Part shown: in pieces, positions 6,522 through 14,128 of the stretch | Numbering within the stretch: the stretch's first letter is position 1 | Layout: every line of letters begins with the position of its first letter | From: SZAS-79 sp038329645 | GTDB lineage: Bacteria > Pseudomonadota > Gammaproteobacteria > Burkholderiales > SG8-39 | DNA length: 64,000 bases | Direction of reading: 5' to 3' | Assembly (NCBI GenBank): GCA_038329645.1 | Contig: JBBQNG010000001.1 | Span: 14,099-78,098, forward strand | Position numbers and translations under genes: made by a program | The notes under the pieces: generated by a model | The model's input: the letters and a program-made list of their open reading frames with translations, nothing else | Told to the model about the DNA's origin: nothing | The model's database searches: none

Positions 6522-7592
6522 CTACCCGCGGGTGCCGGCGTCGCTTTGCCGCGCGGCCAGCAGCATCAGGACGAGCAGCGCCGCGAACGGCCACAGCGCA
6601 GACAGCAGACGGGTGAGACCGTTGAAATTGAGGAAGTGGCCCTGCGACCAGACCGCGAGGGTGGAAGCGAAGTAGGGGTTCGCCGGCGCCAGGTTGACCA
6701 GCACCGTGGCGCCCATGAGGAGGACTGCGGCCAGGGCCAGCCGCACGACGCGCGGAAGCATGGTAGCGGCGAGCAGCACCGGCACTCCCACGGCCAGCCC
6801 GAGCAGCGCGCCGGGGGTGAGCCAGTGGAAGAAATCCTCCGCCTGCCTGAGGATCGCAAACGCGCCCGTCTTCACCACCAGTGCCAGGCCGATGAGGCCA
6901 AGCAGGACGCGCAGCAGCGGCGCGCCCGGCGCCAGGATTACGGACGCGGTCAGGCCGACGGCTATCAGGTTGCTCGCCGCGGTGAGCGCCTCGATGGAGA
7001 CGAACACATCGGGCTCGTAGGCGATCCCGGCCGGCTGGCGGAATAGGTCGCGCAGGTCGCCAGCGCCGAACAACAGCGTGGCCGGATTGAGCTGGGTGGC
7101 CAGCCAAAGGGCCAGCAGCACGAGCCCGGCGTCGGCGCGCGAGCCGGGCATCACGTTACGCAGGCGCCAGCGCAGGAGGGGGCTGCGCCCGAACAGCCAG
7201 TCCGCGCTGCGCATCCCGAGCAGGGCCCCAAGCGCAGTCCCTGCAAGGTTGCAGGCCACGTCGACGTTGGAGGCAAAGCGCGCCGGCAGGAAGGTCTGGG
7301 CGGCTTCGAGCGTGGCGGCGAGGAGCGCTCCGGTGAGAAGCGCCGTTCCCAATGCGGATAATCCTTGCGTGCGCGGATACAGGGCGAGCACCGCAAGCCA
7401 GCCGTAAGGAACGTAGCCGAGCACGTTGACCGCGAGGTCGAAGGCCGTGATGTACGGCGGCTTGGAGGCGGTCAGGTAGGCGAATGCCGGGATTCCGGAA
7501 TCGCGCCATCCCGATAATGGATAGAGCGTCGCGTAGACGACCAGCAGGACATACGCGAAAAAGAGGTACCGGGCCAGCGGCGATGCTTGCAT
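6522..7592 (-). CDS. VanZ-like family membrane protein
   Basis: A 356-residue protein with multiple membrane spans. The N-terminal half resembles VanZ: a first helix around LFFAYVLLVVYATLYPLSGW, then FDLAVNVLGYVPYGWLAV and the Asp-containing SNVDVACNLAGTALGALLG segment. The C-terminal half adds more hydrophobic helices. It may alter envelope properties or glycopeptide tolerance, but the biochemical role of this family is unclear. The start ATG is 9 bp downstream of the ubiB stop on the same strand. Confidence 0.8.
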   Translation of the reverse strand: MQASPLARYLFFAYVLLVVYATLYPLSGWRDSGIPAFAYLTASKPPYITAFDLAVNVLGYVPYGWLAVLALYPRTQGLSALGTALLTGALLAATLEAAQTFLPARFASNVDVACNLAGTALGALLGMRSADWLFGRSPLLRWRLRNVMPGSRADAGLVLLALWLATQLNPATLLFGAGDLRDLFRQPAGIAYEPDVFVSIEALTAASNLIAVGLTASVILAPGAPLLRVLLGLIGLALVVKTGAFAILRQAEDFFHWLTPGALLGLAVGVPVLLAATMLPRVVRLALAAVLLMGATVLVNLAPANPYFASTLAVWSQGHFLNFNGLTRLLSALWPFAALLVLMLLAARQSDAGTRG

Positions 7593-7601
7593 CAGCTCAT
7601 T

Positions 7602-9128
7602 CTAAAGGACCCTGAAGATTACCCATGCCTGAACCGCAACCCACACCGCCACCACTGCCAGCAGTGCACCCAGCAGGCGATTGCGGCGCGCGCCTTGCGC
7701 ATGCATCGCATCGAAGGCGCGCTCGAGCTTGTCGATGCGCTCTTCGGCCAACAGCCGGTGCAGCAGCCGCGGCAGCTGTGGCACGGTTGCCGCCCAATAT
7801 GGCGCTTCCCGCTTCACGTTGCGCAGCAGCGCCCGCCAGCCGACCTGGTCGACCATCCAGCGCTCCAGGTACGGCTTGGCCGTCTTCCAGAGATCAAGTT
7901 CGGGATCGAGCTGCCGGCCGAGACCCTCGATATTGAGAAGCGTTTTCTGAAGAAGCACGAGCTGCGGCTGGATCTCGACGTTGAAGCGGCGCGAGGTCTG
8001 GAATAAGCGCAACAACAGCCGGCCGAAGTAGATCTCCTTCAGCGGCCGCGCGAAGATCGGCTCGCACACCGCGCGGATCGCGGCTTCGAACTCGTCCAGG
8101 CGCGTTTCGGGCGGCACCCATCCCGCATCGAGGTGGGCCTGCGCGACGCGCGTGTAGTCGCGGTTGAAGAACGCGAGGAAATTCTGTGCGAGGTAGTTCT
8201 TGTCGACGTCGGTCAGCGTGCCCACGATGCCGAAATCCAGGGCGATGTAGCGGCCGAGCATCGGGCCCTCGGTGACCACGAAGATGTTGCCCGGATGCAT
8301 GTCGGCGTGGAAAAACCCGTCGCGGAATACCTGCGTGAAGAAGATCTCCACGCCCGAGCGCGCAAGCCGCGGGATGTCGACGCCTTTGGCGCGCATGAGC
8401 TCGATCTGCGACACCGGCATGCCTCGCATGCGCTCCATCACCATCACGCGCTGCGAGCAGTAGTCCCAGTGGATCTGCGGCACCAGCAGCAGATTCGAAT
8501 CGGCAAAATTGCGACGCAGCTGGCTGGCGTTGGACGCCTCGCGCATGAGGTCGAGCTCGTTTTCGAGGTGCTTGGCGAATTCGGCCACCACCTCGCGCGG
8601 CTTGAGACGCCGCCCGTCCACCCAGAGCTTTTCGACCAGGCCCGCGGCGGTCTCCAGCAGGGCCACATCACGTGCGATGATCGCCTCGACATTCGGACGC
8701 AGCACCTTTACTGCGACCTCGGTGCCGTCGATCAGCGTCGCGAGGTGGACTTGGGCGATGGATGCGCTCGCCACCGGATCGCGCTCGAAGGTCGCGAACG
8801 CGGTGCTGATCGGCCGCCCGAGCGAGCGCTCTATTTCGGCCGCTGCGAGATCGGAGGCAAACGGCGGCACCTGGTCCTGCAGCCGGGCCAGCTCGTCGGC
8901 GATGTCGTGCGGCAACAGGTCGCGGCGGGTCGACAGCACCTGGCCGAACTTGACGAAGATCGGCCCGAGCGCCTCGAGAGCTTCGCGCAGCCGGACTGCG
9001 CGCGGCTCGCTGCTGCGTCCGCCCGCCATCGCCATCAGGCGGTGGGTGCGGCCGCGCGGAATGAATTCGTACAGACCGAACCTGAGGCCGACCGAGAGGA
9101 TCCGCAGCAATCGCAGGAGGCGGTTCAA
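7602..9128 (-). CDS. ubiB: ubiquinone biosynthesis atypical kinase UbiB
   Basis: A 508-residue ABC1/ADCK-family protein needed for ubiquinone synthesis. It supports the membrane-associated hydroxylation and methylation steps, probably through ATPase activity. The family KxGQ motif is in LGPIFVKFGQVLSTRRDLLP, and VASASIAQVH carries the Ala-rich nucleotide loop. The kinase-like core has HADMHPGNIFV (catalytic loop) and LDFGIVG (metal-binding DFG). Two C-terminal hydrophobic stretches (LLGALLAVVAVWVAVQAWVI) anchor it to the membrane. The start is TTG at 9126-9128. It follows ubiJ by 10 bp, as in the E. coli ubiE-ubiJ-ubiB order. Confidence 0.95.
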   Translation of the reverse strand: MNRLLRLLRILSVGLRFGLYEFIPRGRTHRLMAMAGGRSSEPRAVRLREALEALGPIFVKFGQVLSTRRDLLPHDIADELARLQDQVPPFASDLAAAEIERSLGRPISTAFATFERDPVASASIAQVHLATLIDGTEVAVKVLRPNVEAIIARDVALLETAAGLVEKLWVDGRRLKPREVVAEFAKHLENELDLMREASNASQLRRNFADSNLLLVPQIHWDYCSQRVMVMERMRGMPVSQIELMRAKGVDIPRLARSGVEIFFTQVFRDGFFHADMHPGNIFVVTEGPMLGRYIALDFGIVGTLTDVDKNYLAQNFLAFFNRDYTRVAQAHLDAGWVPPETRLDEFEAAIRAVCEPIFARPLKEIYFGRLLLRLFQTSRRFNVEIQPQLVLLQKTLLNIEGLGRQLDPELDLWKTAKPYLERWMVDQVGWRALLRNVKREAPYWAATVPQLPRLLHRLLAEERIDKLERAFDAMHAQGARRNRLLGALLAVVAVWVAVQAWVIFRVL

Positions 9129-9138
9129 AGTCGCCCGA

Positions 9139-9762
9139 TCAGGAATCTTGCTGCGGCGTATGCCGTGCGATGCGCTGGTCGAGCCGCGCCAGGTCGTCGC
9201 GCAGCTTTGCCACCGCCGCCGCGAAGTCGTCGAATTCGGCGCGCGCGATGATCATCCTGCGCTCCTCGATCGCGTACTCCATGAGGTTTTCCGCCAGGCG
9301 GCGGCCCGCCTCCGCCTGCCACGCAGCAATGCCGCGCGCGGTGCCGACCACTCGGTGGGCGAGCACGTCGCCTAAGACGCGGGAAAGATCTTCCTCCACA
9401 TCCCAGCGAAGGTAACGCAACAGGGCGAGGATTTCGGTCGCGAGGCGCGCGTTGCCCGAGATGTCGACGGCACGCATGAGGTGCTCCTCATCTTTCGACA
9501 TCGCGGCGAGGATCCCGGGCCTGGCCGTGATGGTCAGCGTCGGAGGGGCGCCGGCTTCGGCCGGCAACGCCTGCCCGCCTTCTGCGATTGCGAGCCGCAG
9601 GGGGGGGAAGGGCGCCATGTGGAGCTCGACCACCTCGCCCGCGAAGGGCGCGAGCTTGTCCCGCGCCCACGCCTCGCGGCGAAGAAGATGGTTCAGCGCA
9701 CTGGCTGCGCCTGTGTCGAAGAGGCTCAAGGCATGAATCGGTCGCGGAAATGACAAGGCCAC
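9139..9762 (-). CDS. ubiJ: ubiquinone biosynthesis accessory factor UbiJ (SCP2 domain)
   Basis: A 207-residue protein. An SCP2-like lipid-binding region occupies about residues 15-115 (ASALNHLLRREAWARDKLAP, then PTLTITARPGILAAM and VDISGNARLATEILALLRYL). A coiled-coil C-terminus follows (FDDFAAAVAKLRDDLARLDQ), as in UbiJ. It probably presents hydrophobic ubiquinone precursors to the Ubi hydroxylase/methylase complex. The GTG at 9760-9762 lies inside a perfect hairpin (9755-9776), so the true start could be a nearby downstream codon such as TTG at 9727-9729. Position between the Tim44-like gene and ubiB supports the call. Confidence 0.85.
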   Translation of the reverse strand: MALSFPRPIHALSLFDTGAASALNHLLRREAWARDKLAPFAGEVVELHMAPFPPLRLAIAEGGQALPAEAGAPPTLTITARPGILAAMSKDEEHLMRAVDISGNARLATEILALLRYLRWDVEEDLSRVLGDVLAHRVVGTARGIAAWQAEAGRRLAENLMEYAIEERRMIIARAEFDDFAAAVAKLRDDLARLDQRIARHTPQQDS

Positions 9763-9776
9763 CTTGCGGTGGCCTT
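9755..9776 (-). terminator. GNRA-loop hairpin after the Tim44-like gene
   Basis: On the minus strand AAGGCCACC-GCAA-GGTGGCCTT forms a perfect 9-bp stem with a GCAA tetraloop, followed by GTCATTT. It lies 23 bp after the Tim44-like stop and overlaps the annotated ubiJ start. The T-tract is poor, so it could be an intrinsic terminator, an mRNA processing structure or a translational control hairpin for ubiJ. Confidence 0.5.
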
Positions 9777-9798
9777 GGGGATTATCGCAGAGGACGCT

Positions 9799-10671
9799 TC
9801 AGTGCATCTGCTGGATGCCGGCGAGCAGCCATCCGGTCGAGCCGTCCGCGGGCTTGGTGAGGTTCCAGACTTCCTCGAAGGGCGCGGGGGCCTGGCCGGG
9901 CATTTCGCGCACCAGGCCAGAGAACCGTACGCTCGCCCAATGCTTGTCGCCCTCGGTCACCACCTCGAGCAGGTCGGAATTGAGGGTGACGACATCCGTG
10001 AACTGGCGTGCACCGCCGCGCGCGTCAATGTCGGCCTTGAGCGGCCCGAACATTTCGGGCGTGGTGAATTCGCGCAGGTCGGCGAGGTTGCCCGTGTCAT
10101 TGGCGGTTTGCATGCGGATGTACGAAAGCTTCGCCTGGCGCAGGAACCCTTCGGCATCGAAGCCGGCGGGAATGTTGGCTGCGCGGAGGGCGGGCTGGGC
10201 TTCGAACCCGGCCGCCTGCGAAGGCGGCGGCGCCGCAACCGTTTCGTTGCCGAGGCCTGAATATTGCATCGGCCCGCCGGCAGGCGCGGCTTGCGGACTC
10301 GCGCGTCCGCGCATCAGCAGCCGGATGACGAAGAAGACCGCGAACGCGACCAGCGCCATCATGAGCATGCTGCCGATCGCGCCGCCGAACCCACCGCCGC
10401 CGAACATGGAGCCGAGCAGTCCGCCGATCGCAAGGCCGCCCAGCATCGGGGCCCAACGGCTCAGCGCGGATTGCGGCTGGGGTGCCGCTGCAGGCGGTGT
10501 GGCAGGTGCGGCCTGCTGCGCCTGGCGCGGCGGCGTCGCATTCGGGGTACTAGTTATGTTGCGCTGGGTGCCCACGCTGCGGCTGCCGCCGAGCTTCGCC
10601 GCATCGGCTTCGCCCACGGCAAGTCCCACGCCCACCAATACTGCGATCAAACTTGCAAGAATCCGTTTCAT
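9799..10671 (-). CDS. Tim44-like domain protein
   Basis: A 290-residue exported or membrane protein. A signal peptide (MKRILASLIAVLVGVGLAVG to ADA) is followed by a Pro/Gln/Ala-rich linker, a Gly-rich hydrophobic double segment (LGGLAIGGLLGSMFGGGGFG, then MLMMALVAFAVFFVIRLLM) and a C-terminal Tim44-like cone domain (FLRQAKLSYIRMQTANDTGN to WNLTKP). Bacterial Tim44-like proteins of this architecture are common next to ubi genes in betaproteobacteria; function is unknown. The start ATG at 10669-10671 fits the signal peptide. It lies between ubiE and ubiJ on the same strand. Confidence 0.85.
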   Translation of the reverse strand: MKRILASLIAVLVGVGLAVGEADAAKLGGSRSVGTQRNITSTPNATPPRQAQQAAPATPPAAAPQPQSALSRWAPMLGGLAIGGLLGSMFGGGGFGGAIGSMLMMALVAFAVFFVIRLLMRGRASPQAAPAGGPMQYSGLGNETVAAPPPSQAAGFEAQPALRAANIPAGFDAEGFLRQAKLSYIRMQTANDTGNLADLREFTTPEMFGPLKADIDARGGARQFTDVVTLNSDLLEVVTEGDKHWASVRFSGLVREMPGQAPAPFEEVWNLTKPADGSTGWLLAGIQQMH

Positions 10672-10753
10672 CGTGTCCTCATCCTTGGGTACATGAGTGA
10701 TTTCTGTTTCTTCTTATCCGTCCATCCTACTCTGTCCGGATGCACTTTTGTAG

Positions 10754-11488
10754 CTATACGCGGTAGCCGCGGTGCAAAGCCACCACCCCGGCTGCCAAGT
10801 TGAAATATTCGACCCGTTCCAGGCCGGCGCGTTCCATCAAAGCCTTCAATTCTGCCTGGTCCGGATGCATCCGGATCGATTCGGCCAGATAGCGGTAGGC
10901 GTTGCCGTCTTTCGCGATCCTTTCTCCCAGCCAAGGCAGGATCCTGAACGAATACAGGTCGTAGGCTTTTTCCAGGGGCTTCCAGATCTTGGAGAATTCG
11001 AGCACCAGCAGCCGGCCGCCGGGCTTAAGCACGCGGGTCATTTCGGCAAGCGCCTGTTCCTTGCGCGTCATGTTGCGCAGGCCGAAGGCGACACTGACGC
11101 AATCGAAATACCCGTCGGCAAACGGCAGTTTCTCGGCATCGCACTGGACTGCCGGGCAGACCACGCCGTCGTCGAGCAGCCTGTCCCGTCCGAGCGCGAG
11201 CATGCTGCCGTTGATGTCGGTGACCCAGACCTCTCCCTGCCGTCCCACACGTTTGGCAAACGCGCGCGACAAGTCGCCGCTGCCGGCCGCCACATCGAGC
11301 ACGCAATCGCCCGCGTGCACGCCGGAAAGCGTGACCGCGAAAGCCTTCCACAGGCGGTGCAGGCCCCCCGACATGAGGTCGTTCATGAGGTCGTAATTGC
11401 CTGCGACACGGTCAAAGACGTCGCGCACCCTGGCGGCCTTGGCCTCTTCGGGGACCTTCTCGAACCCGAAATGGGTGTCAGCGCTCAA
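10754..11488 (-). CDS. ubiE: bifunctional demethylmenaquinone/2-methoxy-6-polyprenyl-1,4-benzoquinol methyltransferase UbiE
   Basis: A 244-residue SAM methyltransferase that adds the C-methyl group in ubiquinone (and menaquinone) synthesis. RDVFDRVAGNYDLMNDLMS is the UbiE/COQ5 N-terminal signature, VLDVAAGSGDLSRAFAKR motif I, and FGLRNMTRKEQALAEMTRVL plus LKPGGRLLVLEFSK the later motifs. Length is normal for the family. The start is TTG at 11486-11488, overlapping the DUF971 stop by 4 bp, so the two genes are translationally coupled. It heads the ubiE/Tim44/ubiJ/ubiB run on the minus strand. Confidence 0.96.
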   Translation of the reverse strand: MSADTHFGFEKVPEEAKAARVRDVFDRVAGNYDLMNDLMSGGLHRLWKAFAVTLSGVHAGDCVLDVAAGSGDLSRAFAKRVGRQGEVWVTDINGSMLALGRDRLLDDGVVCPAVQCDAEKLPFADGYFDCVSVAFGLRNMTRKEQALAEMTRVLKPGGRLLVLEFSKIWKPLEKAYDLYSFRILPWLGERIAKDGNAYRYLAESIRMHPDQAELKALMERAGLERVEYFNLAAGVVALHRGYRV

Positions 11489-11901
11489 GAGCCGTGACCT
11501 TTAGGCATTATATGCACATTACCGGATGTAAGTCCTTGCTCTTTATCCCTGCTGCCGCCTCCGGCGACGAGTTTGTCGAGATACTCCGCCCACAGCCGCT
11601 CCTGATCGGAGCCGAGCGAATAAAGGTAATCCCACGAGTAAATGCCGGTCGCGTGGCCGTCGGAAAACGTGGGCTGAACCGCGTACGAGCCGACTGGCTC
11701 CAGCGAGACGATGCCGACCTCGCGCTTGCCGGTCTGGAGCACCTCCTGGCCGGGACCGTGCCCGCGCACCTCGGCCGAGGGCGAGAGCACGCGCAGGAAC
11801 TCGTAGGGCAAGCTAAAGCTGCGCCCGTCAGAAAACGCGATTTCCAGCACGCGCGACTTCTGGTGCAGCTTGATCTCGGTAGGCGTCGGCGTATCGCTCA
11901 T
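11485..11901 (-). CDS. DUF971 domain protein (gamma-butyrobetaine hydroxylase N-terminal-like)
   Basis: A 138-residue protein. TEIKLHQKSRVLEIAFSDGR, FSLPYEFLRVLSPSAEVRGH and YAVQPTFSDGHATGIYSWDY match DUF971, a small domain also found at the N-terminus of gamma-butyrobetaine dioxygenases. No catalytic residues are known for the stand-alone form, although it is a frequent neighbour of ubiE and of Fe-S genes. The start is placed at ATG 11899-11901 (MSDTPTPTEI); an ATG at 11919 is possible. It overlaps ubiE by 4 bp. Confidence 0.82.
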   Translation of the reverse strand: MSDTPTPTEIKLHQKSRVLEIAFSDGRSFSLPYEFLRVLSPSAEVRGHGPGQEVLQTGKREVGIVSLEPVGSYAVQPTFSDGHATGIYSWDYLYSLGSDQERLWAEYLDKLVAGGGSRDKEQGLTSGNVHIMPKGHGS

Positions 11902-11948
11902 AGGGGCGGGATCATACATGGGCGCAGTTTCCCGCGATTGCAACAAAA

Positions 11949-11966
11949 CTGTCATGCAATCTTCAT
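11949..11966 (+). promoter_or_regulatory. PHO box upstream of phoB
   Basis: CTGTCAT-GCAA-TCTTCAT: the first heptamer equals the PHO-box half-site CTGTCAT. The second, spaced by 4 bp (11-bp period), retains TCAT. It lies 40 bp before phoB, as expected for PhoB autoregulation. It also faces the divergent DUF971-ubiE operon. Confidence 0.65.
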
Positions 11967-12005
11967 ACAATCAGCGGTGATGCAAACCCCTCAAGCAGGT
12001 GCCTC

Positions 12006-12704
12006 ATGGCCGTAAACATCCTCGTGGTCGAAGACGAGCCGGCCATCCAGGAGCTCATCGCGGTGAACCTGGAGCATGCCGGGCACCATGTGATCAGGGC
12101 ACGCGATGCCGAAGGCGCGGCCGCCATCGTCCGCAATGCCTTGCCGGACCTGATGCTCATCGACTGGATGCTGCCGGGAATGTCCGGCGTCGCGCTCGCC
12201 AAGCAGATGCGGCTGGACGAGCGCACGCGCGGCATCCCGATCATCCTGCTCACTGCACGCTCCGACGAGCAGGACAAGGTCACCGGCCTCGAGGCCGGGG
12301 CGGACGACTACGTGACCAAGCCGTTTTCGCCGCGCGAGCTGATGGCACGCATCAAGGCCGTGCTGCGCCGGCGCGCGCCGCAGATGACCGACGACCCCGT
12401 CGAGATCCGCGGCTTGCGGCTGGATCCCTCCACGCGCCGGGTCTTCGGCAACCAGGCGCCGCTGGCCCTGGGGCCGACCGAGTTCCGCCTGCTCCACTTC
12501 CTCATGACGCATGCCGAGCGGGTCCATTCGCGCGCGCAGTTGCTCGACCAGGTCTGGGGCGACCACGTGTTCGTCGAGGAGCGCACCGTCGATGTCCATA
12601 TCCGGCGCCTGAGGAAATCGCTCGAGCCCAGCGGCCATGATCGTTACGTGGAAACCGTGCGCGGCTCGGGCTACCGGTTCACGGCGGAGCCTGTGGAAAT
12701 ATAG
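12006..12704 (+). CDS. phoB: phosphate regulon response regulator PhoB
   Basis: A 232-residue OmpR-class regulator. The receiver domain (residues 1-~120) has the acidic pair in LVVEDEPAIQELI, the phospho-acceptor Asp in LMLIDWMLPGMSG, and the conserved Lys in DDYVTKPFSPREL. The winged-helix domain (about 130-230) ends with VHIRRLRKSLEPSGHDRYVE and TVRGSGYRF. When phosphorylated by PhoR it activates phosphate-starvation genes through PHO boxes. Its own promoter carries one at 11949. phoR follows after 104 bp. The high identity to PhoB wording and the pairing make another OmpR regulator unlikely. Confidence 0.93.
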   Translation: MAVNILVVEDEPAIQELIAVNLEHAGHHVIRARDAEGAAAIVRNALPDLMLIDWMLPGMSGVALAKQMRLDERTRGIPIILLTARSDEQDKVTGLEAGADDYVTKPFSPRELMARIKAVLRRRAPQMTDDPVEIRGLRLDPSTRRVFGNQAPLALGPTEFRLLHFLMTHAERVHSRAQLLDQVWGDHVFVEERTVDVHIRRLRKSLEPSGHDRYVETVRGSGYRFTAEPVEI

Positions 12705-12706
12705 GA

Positions 12707-12732
12707 ACGTGGGAACCTGACGGTTCCCACGT
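12707..12732 (+). terminator. hairpin between phoB and phoR
   Basis: ACGTGGGAACC-TGAC-GGTTCCCACGT is a perfect 11-bp stem with a 4-nt loop starting 2 bp after the phoB stop. No T-run follows, so it is more likely an attenuating or mRNA-stabilising structure that lowers phoR relative to phoB than a full terminator. Confidence 0.5.
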
Positions 12733-12808
12733 GCCCCCTCCCTAACAGCCCGCTGTAATATGTCCGTCCGAAATTGGGGACGGTCCACTTGATGCGGAGG
12801 TGCCTGGA

Positions 12809-14128
12809 TTGAATACCGCATGGGCCGGGTTCTGGAGCACGACGGCGGCCCTGGTCCTGGCCGCCTTGGTCGTGTGGCCACTTGCGGATGCGCAGTGGGC
12901 GCTTGCGTTGCTGGCTGCCGGATTTGCGGCTCTCGGCGCGTACCACGTGCGCAATTTGGCCGCTTTCCTGAGCTGGCTGAAAATTCCCCGGCGCGAATCC
13001 CTGCCGGTCGGCAAGGGCGCGTGGGAGCAGGCTTTCACCGGCTTGCACCAGCATTTCAGGGCGCGTGACGAGTCCGAGCGGGCCGTCGCGGTTGCGCTCG
13101 CGCGTTTTCGCGCGGCGGGCCAGGCCCTGCCCGACGGCGTCGTAATCCTCAACAACCAGAGCGAGATCGAGTGGGCCAACCCGACGGCCGAGCGTCACCT
13201 CGACATCGGCACGCAAAGGGATGCAGGCCAGGCGATCACCAACCTGCTGCGCAATCCGGATTTCGTCGCCTACCTCGAAGCGGGCAATTTCGGCGAACCG
13301 CTGGTCCTGCGCCGCGCGCGCGGCGATGCGTCCGTACTGACGTTGCACGTGATCGAGTTCGGCGACGACCAGAAGCTGCTCCTCACGCGCGACATTACCG
13401 CGCAGGAAAAATCCGACACCATGCGCCGCGACTTTGTGGCCAACGTTTCGCACGAGCTGAAAACCCCGGTCACGGTGCTGTCCGGATTCGTGGAGACGCT
13501 TTCGAACGACGAGATCCCGCTGTCGGACGCGCAGCGCAGGAAGTTCCTCGGGCTCATGTCCGACCAGGCCCACCGCATGGAGAGCCTCATCGAGGACCTG
13601 CTCACACTTTCTGCACTGGAATCCTCGACCCTGCCCACGGACGAGCGGTCGATCGACATCCGTGCGTTTGTCGAAAATCTGGCCGAGGAGGCGCGCATCC
13701 TTTCAGGCGGGCGGCACAAGGTGGCTTTCTCGGTCGAGGCGGACTCGCGCCTGACCGGCGGGGTGCAGGAGCTTGCCAGCGCGTTCTCGAACCTCGTCTC
13801 GAATGCGGTGCGCTATACGGCCGAAGGCGGGACGATCCGGCTCACCTGGCGGCTGCGCGACGGGCAGGGCGTCTTCAGTGTTGAAGACTCCGGCATCGGG
13901 ATTGAGCGGCGCCATATCGCCCGGCTCACCGAGCGGTTCTACCGGGTGGACAACAGCCGCTCGCGCGAGACCGGCGGGACGGGCCTGGGCCTGGCGATCG
14001 TCAAGCATGTATTGACCCGCCACCAGGCAGGGCTGGAGATCCGCAGCGAGTTCGGCCGGGGCTCGATCTTCAGCGCGGTTTTCCCCGCGCACCGCGTGGA
14101 GAAAGCCGGCGCCGCCCGGGCAGCCTAG
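12809..14128 (+). CDS. phoR: phosphate regulon sensor histidine kinase PhoR
   Basis: A 439-residue membrane sensor kinase. An N-terminal hydrophobic hairpin (FWSTTAALVLAALVVWPLAD, then WALALLAAGFAALGAY) gives the membrane anchor. A PAS domain follows (ALPDGVVILNNQSEIEWANP). The HisKA box HELKTPVTVLSGFVETL has His near residue 215. The ATPase domain has NLVSNAVRYT (N box), DSGIGIE and GGTGLGLAIVKHVL. The start is set at TTG 12809, because GGAGG (12796-12800) lies 8 nt upstream; a GTG at 12800 would overlap that Shine-Dalgarno. It overlaps the convergent neighbour by 4 bp. Confidence 0.92.
   Translation: MNTAWAGFWSTTAALVLAALVVWPLADAQWALALLAAGFAALGAYHVRNLAAFLSWLKIPRRESLPVGKGAWEQAFTGLHQHFRARDESERAVAVALARFRAAGQALPDGVVILNNQSEIEWANPTAERHLDIGTQRDAGQAITNLLRNPDFVAYLEAGNFGEPLVLRRARGDASVLTLHVIEFGDDQKLLLTRDITAQEKSDTMRRDFVANVSHELKTPVTVLSGFVETLSNDEIPLSDAQRRKFLGLMSDQAHRMESLIEDLLTLSALESSTLPTDERSIDIRAFVENLAEEARILSGGRHKVAFSVEADSRLTGGVQELASAFSNLVSNAVRYTAEGGTIRLTWRLRDGQGVFSVEDSGIGIERRHIARLTERFYRVDNSRSRETGGTGLGLAIVKHVLTRHQAGLEIRSEFGRGSIFSAVFPAHRVEKAGAARAA

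Noticed and set aside
8133..9251. 372-codon plus-strand ORF opposite ubiB/ubiJ
   Set aside because: Antisense shadow; the ubiB kinase motifs are on the minus strand.
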